Below, piece by piece: positions 54,310 to 61,766 of a stretch of 64,000 nucleotides of DNA. A program made the translations under genes and the position numbers. Each line of letters opens with the position of its first letter. Position 1 is the stretch's first letter. The stretch covers positions 1 through 64,000 of the forward strand of contig JAYYPW010000002.1 of assembly GCA_036128855.1 (NCBI GenBank), in the 5' to 3' direction. The notes under the pieces are model-generated. The model was not told the DNA's origin, made no database searches, and was given only the letters and a program-made list of their open reading frames with translations. This stretch comes from JAYYPW01 sp036128855 (lineage in GTDB: Bacteria > Pseudomonadota > Gammaproteobacteria > Comchoanobacterales > Comchoanobacteraceae).

Positions 54310-56427
54310 CTAAAACCTATCACTGCTAGATCTAGTCGATATGGGGTCATTATCAGGTTGAACAGGTGCTGATTTTTGTCTTACTTGCATCTCTTTTGTA
54401 AGTGATCTTTTGCGCGAAAGTAAATCAGCAGAATCATTTTGCAAATCGCGTAATTGATCTAATTCATTCGCGTTATGTTCTTGAAAATTATCCTTTACTA
54501 ACAGAGGATCTTCACGATGTGTAATAGGCAAATTTGCTTCAATATCCTGTAACTTTTTATTGGTTATTGCGATACGTTTCACAAGAGCACTCTCATCTGT
54601 TGCTTGTACAGAAGGTTTTTTTTTAATCTCTTGAAGTTCTTGTTCCATTGAAGATAGTTGTCGAATTAGTTGCCATTGAATAATCTTACTCTCATCATTG
54701 GTATATGTTGGGGTAACATCCTCCGTTGAGGGTTGTTGATTATGTTGAGCATCGATGTAGTTTGTAATATATTGATTCCATATTTGCATTTTCTGATCTA
54801 AATCTAATGCCGTATCTGCTTTGCGAGCAAGGTGCGTTAAAGAGTTTTGCATATCAAGTAAACGACCCACTTTGATATTAGAAAAGTCTTGATTTTCATC
54901 TTTCACCTCATTCAAATCATGCGCAAGTTGCTTAGTTAACTCTGCTAAAGAATCTTGCTTTTTCTGTTGACTAAAATATTGCAAAACAACAGATGCTGAT
55001 GCATATAAATCAAACACACCCAACGTCAAATGCGTCGTAGCCAAAATACTATGTGACGGGCCTACCGGAGTATTATGCGATGAACTAGCACTGTGTACTG
55101 ATAGCTCAAAAGACCGATGTATGCCCTCAAGCTGAAATTCTTCACGTATACTATCCCCAACTGACTCGTTGATAAAATGCCTTGTACTGGTATGAGAAGG
55201 AGGTACAGAGTGCAACAAACCCTTATCAAGCGCATGATAGGATTTTCTATCCTGATCTTGGGTCTTCATTTCAAATAAACTATGAAGTACTCCACGAATT
55301 GACGCATATACTTTTTTAAGCCCAATCATTGCTTGCTGTAAAATAAAATACGGAGCTGTAACTGGGAACTTTAAAATAAAAGAAAAAAACTTCAGTGGGT
55401 AGCGAATATAAGGACTATTTATAGACTGCGCAAATTCATCTAACTGACTTCCTGCGGCATAGGCGAACAACACGCCACCTATTGCCAAAGTGACTGGTGG
55501 AGGTACAAAGAGTAAACCAGCAAAAGCTATAACCATAAATCCAAATTCAATCGCAGATTTTCTGCTTTCATAAAGTGCTTTTTTTAACTCTGCATGCAAT
55601 ATATCGCGTGCAGAAGACGATAAGCTAGGATCTTGTAATGCATTTTGTAGATGGTAATACATCGCATTCGCAGCAATAAATTTTGCAATGCGCGTTGCCG
55701 CTAAGTGCACAAATACCGATGTAACAGCCAGAGCACCGATGGCTAAAACACCTCCCAGTGGCCCTGATAAAACCAATGCCATCAATACTATAAGAGAAAC
55801 TGCGGACAAAACTGATATAGCCACAATCGGTAGTTGTATTTTCTCTCGAGCAAGTTGTAAAGTAGCAGCTTCAAGGAACACAATTTTCTCTTGCGTATCT
55901 ATTCCATTATCTTTCTCTGCGAACAAAGATTTTTGTTGCGCTGGTTCTAATGCTACAAATATAGATTTACGAACATCTATAGGCAATAATTTATCCTGAA
56001 GAACTAATAAAATATTTTGGTCCTCTTCTTCATGTAGTTTTTGTAACATAAACTCTTTCAATCGAGTATGATTAAAACTATTTCGATTTTGAGTATACTC
56101 AAAACTATCTACCATACGTTTATAGCTTGCTTGGATACAAAGTTTTGTTAATATCTTATCAAATTTCACGTCATTCAATTCCTCTGGTAGAGATTGAGGA
56201 GTAGATGAAACAGTTGAATCTAAGTTGTCTGGATTCTGCTTATTCATGAAAGTTTTCATATACTGCTTTTTTTCTACTGGTAAAAGGTCCCACATCTTTT
56301 GACGATTTGACGCATCAAGCTGCTGATCTAAAGAAACGTTCTTTACCATAGATCGTGCAAATGCCAAATTCTCATCCAGATGACGTAAATCCACATAGAT
56401 AGGATCTTCTTGAAAAAGATTACGCAT
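54310..56427 (-). CDS. Hairpin-triplet protein 3: large protein with two membrane hairpins
   Basis: The protein has 705 residues. Membrane pairs lie at about 200-245 and 292-327, with a short helical loop between. The shared stretch after the second pair reads SPYIRYPLKFFSFILKFPVT (331-360). The C-terminus has heptad-like stretches (residues about 600-680, rich in Gln, Glu and Leu) and a basic tail ending RSSSDRF. A strong RBS (GGAGGAA) precedes the ATG. It lies 47 bases upstream of protein 2, so transcription of the three is likely shared. The family is unknown. Placement near cytochrome-oxidase genes shows that the island was inserted at this site (inference). Confidence 0.65.
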   Translation of the reverse strand: MRNLFQEDPIYVDLRHLDENLAFARSMVKNVSLDQQLDASNRQKMWDLLPVEKKQYMKTFMNKQNPDNLDSTVSSTPQSLPEELNDVKFDKILTKLCIQASYKRMVDSFEYTQNRNSFNHTRLKEFMLQKLHEEEDQNILLVLQDKLLPIDVRKSIFVALEPAQQKSLFAEKDNGIDTQEKIVFLEAATLQLAREKIQLPIVAISVLSAVSLIVLMALVLSGPLGGVLAIGALAVTSVFVHLAATRIAKFIAANAMYYHLQNALQDPSLSSSARDILHAELKKALYESRKSAIEFGFMVIAFAGLLFVPPPVTLAIGGVLFAYAAGSQLDEFAQSINSPYIRYPLKFFSFILKFPVTAPYFILQQAMIGLKKVYASIRGVLHSLFEMKTQDQDRKSYHALDKGLLHSVPPSHTSTRHFINESVGDSIREEFQLEGIHRSFELSVHSASSSHNTPVGPSHSILATTHLTLGVFDLYASASVVLQYFSQQKKQDSLAELTKQLAHDLNEVKDENQDFSNIKVGRLLDMQNSLTHLARKADTALDLDQKMQIWNQYITNYIDAQHNQQPSTEDVTPTYTNDESKIIQWQLIRQLSSMEQELQEIKKKPSVQATDESALVKRIAITNKKLQDIEANLPITHREDPLLVKDNFQEHNANELDQLRDLQNDSADLLSRKRSLTKEMQVRQKSAPVQPDNDPISTRSSSDRF

Positions 56428-56546
56428 GCCTATTCCTCCAAAACTTTGATGATTTAATCAAACGGTTGGTTATAGATTAACTTTTCAAAATTTTCCTAAA
56501 TAATTAAAAGTATTTTAGAAAAAAGTAAATAACTTCTAAGGTTGGC

Positions 56547-56780
56547 TTAACGAGCTAAACCGTGTGGCATCCACAAACCTACATACCAGCCTAGCATTAA
56601 GCATGCAAACACAAAAAGAGAAAGCCCTATCCGCCAAGTGAGTGATTGCACCATTGCATGAGGATCTTTTGGTGGGTATAACATCATCATTAGTGCACGA
56701 AATAATGCAATGAGCATCATGATAAGAAGGAATACCAAAAAAATGACAACTAGCATATAATAGACCTTATTTTGTAACAA
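56547..56780 (-). CDS. DUF2909 twin-transmembrane protein
   Basis: The protein has 77 residues with two membrane segments (about 8-32 and 50-70). The loop between has YPPKDPHAM. It matches DUF2909, a small protein usually encoded by the cytochrome c oxidase genes, between coxC and the SURF1 gene. Here it is divergent from SURF1 by 4 bases. The internal ATG at 56756 (MLVVIF) would give 69 residues. A role in oxidase assembly is inferred from position only. Confidence 0.75.
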   Translation of the reverse strand: MLQNKVYYMLVVIFLVFLLIMMLIALFRALMMMLYPPKDPHAMVQSLTWRIGLSLFVFACLMLGWYVGLWMPHGLAR

Positions 56781-56784
56781 ACCT

Positions 56785-57474
56785 ATGTTTTCTCGATACC
56801 TGATCTTACAAACCAGCCTATCATTATTAACTATTCTACTTTGCCTAGCCGCTTATTGGCAAGTACAGCGCGGTATGCAAAAGTTATTATTAGCAAATGA
56901 CGCTCAAAATAAAACTCTCCGCCACCACCAATTACCCCAACCAGAAGAACAAAATATACATGGTAAAATAAACAGCTTATTCACATTAGATAAAGAAAAA
57001 TTTTTTCTGATCGATAACCAGATACATAAAAACAAGTCAGGATATACACTAATCGGTCTACATCACGATACTAAATTTAACACTAGCGTCCTGATTGATT
57101 TAGGCTGGGTAGAAAATAATACAGAAGCAAACGAAATACTCCGTAACCAGACCGGTAAAAATATGGAAGGGGTTTTCTATCAGCCTTCCGGGTTTTTATG
57201 GACAAAACATCCTAACAACCAAGCCAACGTCTGGCCTAAACATCTTAATTACCTCGACATAGATAGCATAAGTGCATGGCTCGAAATGCCATTATACCCA
57301 GTGATTATTTTAAGTAAAAAAGCTAAACTCTATGAGCTTGCTTTTGATCCTAACCAATTATCATTCCGAGCATTTCGGCATTTTGGCTATACTTTACAAT
57401 TTTTATTCTTTAGTATGCTTTGCCTACGTTATCAATATCACATTCGACATGAACGGAAAAACTATGCAACATAA
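56785..57474 (+). CDS. SURF1-family cytochrome oxidase assembly protein
   Basis: The protein has 229 residues. It has a membrane segment at each end (about 8-26 and 195-215). Between them lies the SURF1 domain with GYTLIGLHHD, VLIDLGWVENN and FLWTKHPNNQANVWP, and the usual end HFGYTLQFL. SURF1 (Shy1) helps insert heme a in subunit I of cytochrome c oxidase. The gene heads a run with a membrane protein, ctaA, ctaB and rsmJ with overlapping ends. The core coxABC genes are not in this window, so the oxidase cluster is split. Confidence 0.85.
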   Translation: MFSRYLILQTSLSLLTILLCLAAYWQVQRGMQKLLLANDAQNKTLRHHQLPQPEEQNIHGKINSLFTLDKEKFFLIDNQIHKNKSGYTLIGLHHDTKFNTSVLIDLGWVENNTEANEILRNQTGKNMEGVFYQPSGFLWTKHPNNQANVWPKHLNYLDIDSISAWLEMPLYPVIILSKKAKLYELAFDPNQLSFRAFRHFGYTLQFLFFSMLCLRYQYHIRHERKNYAT

Positions 57475-57997
57475 AACCTCAAATACGCCCTGGACTTTAT
57501 ATGGAATTTTTTTAATATTTCTTGCACCAATTATTCTAGCTTATGGTCTTTTCTTTACTGGATACGGTAGCCATAGTAGTATTAATAAAGGGTTATTAAT
57601 ACCAAAACCTGGCATTTCCTTGGCCAAAGAACTCAACAAAACAAAACACTTATGGCGTATTGCTTTAATCAACCCTAAACAAATTCCGCCTGCAAACCAA
57701 GATACAATTACAAAAAGATGGGTGGCTCTTGGAAAAGAAAGACATAGGGTTGAACTAGTAACTTTGATAGAACAGCAAAATAACCAAGCTAAGGATCTCC
57801 ATCCCTGGCGTAATGTACCAGTGTCTACGAATAAAATGGTTACACTCAATAAAATACGTAGCAAACAAGATCAAAACTGTGGATATTTTTTGGTTGACCC
57901 ACACTACAATGCCATACTATGCTACGATCTCGATGTTGATCCAAGAGATATCGACACCGATCTACGTAAACTTTTGAAATATTCACGGAGTGGCTAA
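57464..57997 (+). CDS. Membrane-anchored protein of the cytochrome-oxidase assembly operon
   Basis: The protein has 177 residues from the ATG at 57464, which overlaps the SURF1 stop by 11 bases. An ATG at 57449 is possible. One membrane segment (about 13-33) precedes a periplasmic domain with LWRIALINPKQI, TKRWVALGKERHRVEL and VDPHYNAILCYDLDVDPRDIDT. This matches the uncharacterised protein found between SURF1 and ctaA in many gammaproteobacteria. A thioredoxin-like fold is possible, but no CxxC is present. Its stop shares one base with the ctaA start. Role in oxidase biogenesis inferred from operon. Confidence 0.7.
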   Translation: MQHKTSNTPWTLYGIFLIFLAPIILAYGLFFTGYGSHSSINKGLLIPKPGISLAKELNKTKHLWRIALINPKQIPPANQDTITKRWVALGKERHRVELVTLIEQQNNQAKDLHPWRNVPVSTNKMVTLNKIRSKQDQNCGYFLVDPHYNAILCYDLDVDPRDIDTDLRKLLKYSRSG

Positions 57998-59010
57998 TGG
58001 TTACCTTCCTATATAAATCCATCAAGCCTAGTATTATGTGTCTTGCTATTTTTGTAGTGGGTCTTGGTGCGTATACTAGGCTAAGTGACTCTGGACTTGG
58101 ATGTCCTGACTGGCCTGCATGCTATGGGCACTGGTATGTACAAAAAACCATAAATTTCCCGCATCTATCTTTATTAGATACTTATAAAGCGTGGACTGAG
58201 ATGATTCATCGGTATATAGCGGGCTGCTTAGGCCTTCTTATAATAGCTACTCTTGCGATAGAGTCCTATAGTAAAAAGCAACAAGGCCAAAAAATTCCAT
58301 GGACATATTACACCACCCTCGGTCTATTGATCCTCCAAGCATTGTTTGGCATGTGGACCGTCACATGGAAGCTACATCCATTAGCTGTCATGCCACATCT
58401 TCTCGGGGGGATGACTCTAACTTTACTGATCTCCTGGATATTCTCATCCCCAAAAAAAAACTTAGCTAGTAAACTACCTCTACAGGTTCTTAGGGTTATC
58501 TGGCTATTATTTGCAGTAATATGTGGCCAAGTAATTCTTGGAGGGTGGACCAGTGCAAACTATGCAGCATTAGTATGTCCCGACTTTCCTACATGCCAAG
58601 GTCAATGGTTACCCAACATGCAGTTTCTTGAAGCATTTAGCATACCACCAATTGGACCAAATTATGATGGTGGTGCACTAAGTGGTGCTGCACGAACAGC
58701 TATACATGTAAGCCACCGGATTGGCGGACTTATAGCAGCATGTATTACGTGTTATCTTGGATTAATTTCTTACAAAAACCTATACAAGCTTTCTACAACT
58801 ACGCTGCGACATATCGTCATATGTATTTTTTGTGTAACTACTCAAATAATACTCGGCATTGCAAATGTATTATATCTTTTACCCATATCAATCGCTGTAG
58901 CACACAATGTTGGAGCTCTAATTATACTCTTAGTTCTAGCACGTATTTTAGTTAACCATTATCAGGCTTTAGCATCTTTAAACCCTCAACACCCTTTGGC
59001 AACTACATGA
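57997..59010 (+). CDS. ctaA: Heme a synthase (CtaA/COX15)
   Basis: The protein has 337 residues and eight membrane segments. It converts heme o to heme a. The first conserved block is GAYTRLSDSGLGCPDWPACYGHW, with the expected Cys pair, and HR in EMIHRYIAG. The second half repeats it: LGGWTSANYAALVCPDFPTCQGQW and HRIGG. The heme ligand His residues are present (MIHR, PHLLGG, HRIGG, VAHNVGA). It overlaps ctaB by 4 bases (59007-59010). This gene implies an aa3-type oxidase in the organism. Confidence 0.95.
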   Translation: MVTFLYKSIKPSIMCLAIFVVGLGAYTRLSDSGLGCPDWPACYGHWYVQKTINFPHLSLLDTYKAWTEMIHRYIAGCLGLLIIATLAIESYSKKQQGQKIPWTYYTTLGLLILQALFGMWTVTWKLHPLAVMPHLLGGMTLTLLISWIFSSPKKNLASKLPLQVLRVIWLLFAVICGQVILGGWTSANYAALVCPDFPTCQGQWLPNMQFLEAFSIPPIGPNYDGGALSGAARTAIHVSHRIGGLIAACITCYLGLISYKNLYKLSTTTLRHIVICIFCVTTQIILGIANVLYLLPISIAVAHNVGALIILLVLARILVNHYQALASLNPQHPLATT

Positions 59011-59933
59011 GTGTATCTATAATACAGAGGGGAAATACTCTCACTGAAACACTAATAACTCTACAGTACTATGGGCAACTATGTAAAAGCAAAGTAGTTA
59101 TGGTAATGCTTAGTGCAAGCCTAGTTGGCATGCTGATAACGCCCAATCATTACCATAACATTCCTACTATGCTAGCAGGACTTTTAGGTATTGGCATGTG
59201 TGCATGTGCAGGCGCAGCCTGCAACCATTTACTAGAATCAAACATTGACCAAAAAATGACGCGCACTGCAAAAAGACCACTAGCGAATCAAAAGATATCA
59301 TCACTGTCTGTTTGTATTTTTGGCTGTATTCTACTCTCTTTAGGCGTCCTTATTTTATATAATTACACTAACCTACTTACTACCAAGCTAACATTAGCAA
59401 CCACTATTGGCTATGCCTATATCTATACGCGCTGGCTAAAACCCGCAACACCACAAAACATCGTAATTGGCGGACTCAGTGGAGCAATGCCACCGCTACT
59501 TGGATGGACAAGCCTCACAAACTCCATAAGTGCCGAACCACTGCTATTGGTTTTAATTATCTTTACTTGGACTCCAGCCCATTTCTGGCCTCTTGCCATA
59601 CACAATATCAACGACTATCAAAAAGCCCAACTCCCCATGCTACCGAACACACACGGTATTGCATTCACCAAAGTTGCTATTTTAGCTTACGCTTATTTGA
59701 CTAGTGCAGTAAGCTTATTACCTTTTTGTATAGGATCACAATCTTATTTCTACCTTATGGGTACAGTAGTACTGAATATTTACTGGCTTTATCTATCACA
59801 TAAGTTACAGCGTAACACCCAGATAGCAATGCAAGTATTTAGCTTCAGTATAAAGTACATTATGGGATTATTTTGTCTTATCCTACTCGACCATACTATC
59901 GTATCTTATCATGCCTATTTCTCTTTCTTTTGA
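59007..59933 (+). CDS. ctaB: Protoheme IX farnesyltransferase (heme o synthase)
   Basis: The protein has 308 residues and about nine membrane segments. It farnesylates protoheme to heme o, the substrate of CtaA. The UbiA-type Asp motif is NHLLESNIDQKMTRTAKRPL, and the YTRWLKP and PHFWPLA blocks of the family are visible (here AHFWPLAIHN). It overlaps ctaA by 4 bases and rsmJ by 23 bases. It could equally be called cyoE, but linkage to ctaA supports aa3-type assembly. Confidence 0.94.
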   Translation: MSVSIIQRGNTLTETLITLQYYGQLCKSKVVMVMLSASLVGMLITPNHYHNIPTMLAGLLGIGMCACAGAACNHLLESNIDQKMTRTAKRPLANQKISSLSVCIFGCILLSLGVLILYNYTNLLTTKLTLATTIGYAYIYTRWLKPATPQNIVIGGLSGAMPPLLGWTSLTNSISAEPLLLVLIIFTWTPAHFWPLAIHNINDYQKAQLPMLPNTHGIAFTKVAILAYAYLTSAVSLLPFCIGSQSYFYLMGTVVLNIYWLYLSHKLQRNTQIAMQVFSFSIKYIMGLFCLILLDHTIVSYHAYFSFF

Positions 59934-60660
59934 TACAAATATAAGCCGAGATAGCAAAAAAATTTGCCAAGATCTTCTTCCACTATCAACCCATTTGATG
60001 CTAAATATCCACTGCGATAATTATGGGCTAACACTACAAGATTTAGGACCAAATGCATTAAACGACTTCAGACTGAGCTTTCTTGATAAAACACATACCT
60101 ACCTTGCTCAAACACTAAGTAAAAAACAACCTCTTTGGCGTGCATTACAATTACAGAAACCAATGCAACCCATCGTAGTTGATTGTACAAGTGGCTTTGG
60201 AACAGATAGCTTTAGCTTAAACCATCTAGGAGCACAAGTTATAAGTTTAGAAAGAAACCCAATAATAGCTAAAATATTATCTGTTACAGTAGCACTATTA
60301 CAAACTCAAACGTCCGATAAGATTCATTCCTGGCAAGTACATCATATCGACGCTGAACAATGGCTAGCCAATCCATCAACAGATTTTTCCCATATTTATA
60401 TGGATCCTTTTTTTCTAAAAAAAGGCTTTGCAAAACCAAAAAATCCAATGCAGTGGCTACAAAAAATCACACAAGAAGATCAACCAGACCCGGAGATACT
60501 TTTTACAAAAGCACGAAAAAGTCGAGCACAAAGCATTATTGTTAAACGTGCAAAGGTTGCAAGCTTTATCGCAAAATGTAAACCAGATCGTGGCAGTTTG
60601 TTTCAAAAAAGCAGCCGATTTGATTGTTACTCGCCCATACTCACTGGGCGCACGCTGTGA
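59911..60660 (+). CDS. rsmJ: 16S rRNA m2G1516 methyltransferase RsmJ
   Basis: The protein has 249 residues. RsmJ methylates G1516 of 16S rRNA. The SAM site is VVDCTSGFGTDSFSLNHLGAQV, followed by ERNP, and the catalytic-type motif IYMDPFF. The N-terminal part is that of the YhiQ family: L.L...GL.L. It begins 23 bases inside ctaB and ends 34 bases inside the 3' end of birA on the other strand, so transcription of the two converges tightly. Confidence 0.88.
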   Translation: MPISLSFDTNISRDSKKICQDLLPLSTHLMLNIHCDNYGLTLQDLGPNALNDFRLSFLDKTHTYLAQTLSKKQPLWRALQLQKPMQPIVVDCTSGFGTDSFSLNHLGAQVISLERNPIIAKILSVTVALLQTQTSDKIHSWQVHHIDAEQWLANPSTDFSHIYMDPFFLKKGFAKPKNPMQWLQKITQEDQPDPEILFTKARKSRAQSIIVKRAKVASFIAKCKPDRGSLFQKSSRFDCYSPILTGRTL

Positions 60661-61628
60661 ATAAGCCCACTTGTCAGCCAAAACTGGCGTCCCTGCTCAC
60701 CTAATACACCATAGCGCCCTTGTGCATCGATGCCAGACGCCTTACCCAACAAAACTTGGCCACCATAATTAAACCGAATCATCTGGCCACTAAGCATATC
60801 AAATTGTGAAAAATACTCAACTAAATCAGATAAATGCTCTCCCTTGAAAATTTGTTGCAAGACACCGTACACCGCATCAGCCAAGGCTATAGTCAAAACG
60901 GTCTTATTAATTTGAGCACTTGTCACCTCAGTGAGAGAAACAGCATGTAAAGCTAAATTTTTGGCATACAAATTTAAACCTACGCCAACAACCAGCACCT
61001 GCTCTTCTCCAGAGTTTTGTGACTCCACTATTATTCCACCCAACTTACGAGATCCTATATAAATATCATTAGGCCATTTAACCATCGTTGCAATATCTGG
61101 ATACATCGTCCGCAAAACCTGAACTATCACCAAACCTAAAGATAAAGATATCTTAGTCGTATCGATTTCCCCGGCCATCCGCTTAGATATTGAGAAACAA
61201 ATATTTTGTGAAAAACCACTATGCCATCTTGTACCACGCCTACCACGCCCCTGTAATTGGTATTCGACAGCAGAAAATCCTATGGCGCGATCTTGCATCA
61301 AGAGATTATATGCCTGTTCTTGAGTTGAACTACAAACCCAAGGGAAACTCATTAACCCATTTTTTTTCTGTACCCATTGGCTTAGCAGGGAATAATCATA
61401 TACTTGCATTATACTAAGAAAATGCACTCCTTGATCATCCAGAGCTATTGGAGCCTCAAATGATTTCAGCGCTTGTAATAAGTTTTTAAGATCTTCATAT
61501 GCTAAAGGTGAGCCAATTTCAACAACATGAAACCAAGATAATACTGTATGAGTCTCAGAAAAAGCGCAAAGTTTTACTATAAAATGGTTAACATCTTCAG
61601 AAAACATAGAAGAAATAGATACTTGCAT
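60627..61628 (-). CDS. birA: Biotin-protein ligase BirA, N-terminal DNA-binding domain degenerate
   Basis: The protein has 333 residues. It joins biotin to the carrier protein of acetyl-CoA carboxylase. The catalytic domain has the biotin loop GRGRRGTRWHSGFSQNICFS, KWPNDIY and KLGGIIVE. A C-terminal SH3-like domain ends the protein. The first 80 residues align with the winged helix of E. coli BirA only at the wing (LKNLLQALKSFEAPIALDDQ). The recognition helix is not evident, so repression of biotin genes may be lost. Its 3' end overlaps rsmJ by 34 bases. Confidence 0.88.
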   Translation of the reverse strand: MQVSISSMFSEDVNHFIVKLCAFSETHTVLSWFHVVEIGSPLAYEDLKNLLQALKSFEAPIALDDQGVHFLSIMQVYDYSLLSQWVQKKNGLMSFPWVCSSTQEQAYNLLMQDRAIGFSAVEYQLQGRGRRGTRWHSGFSQNICFSISKRMAGEIDTTKISLSLGLVIVQVLRTMYPDIATMVKWPNDIYIGSRKLGGIIVESQNSGEEQVLVVGVGLNLYAKNLALHAVSLTEVTSAQINKTVLTIALADAVYGVLQQIFKGEHLSDLVEYFSQFDMLSGQMIRFNYGGQVLLGKASGIDAQGRYGVLGEQGRQFWLTSGLIHSVRPVSMGE

Positions 61629-61766
61629 AATATATAGGCCCTAATAAGATGCAGATAATAACAAATATCAGACAAAAAAACATCTTTTCAAACCATAAAG
61701 AAAGATTGCTTTTTTGGGCCAATATATATTAAGATAAAATTTAAGGTATGACAGAGAGGACGCATT

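Noticed and set aside
49157..56427. Type IV secretion E-block at the C-termini of the hairpin proteins
   Set aside because: The tails are basic or mixed, with no clear Glu-rich block near the end, so secretion was left as inference only.
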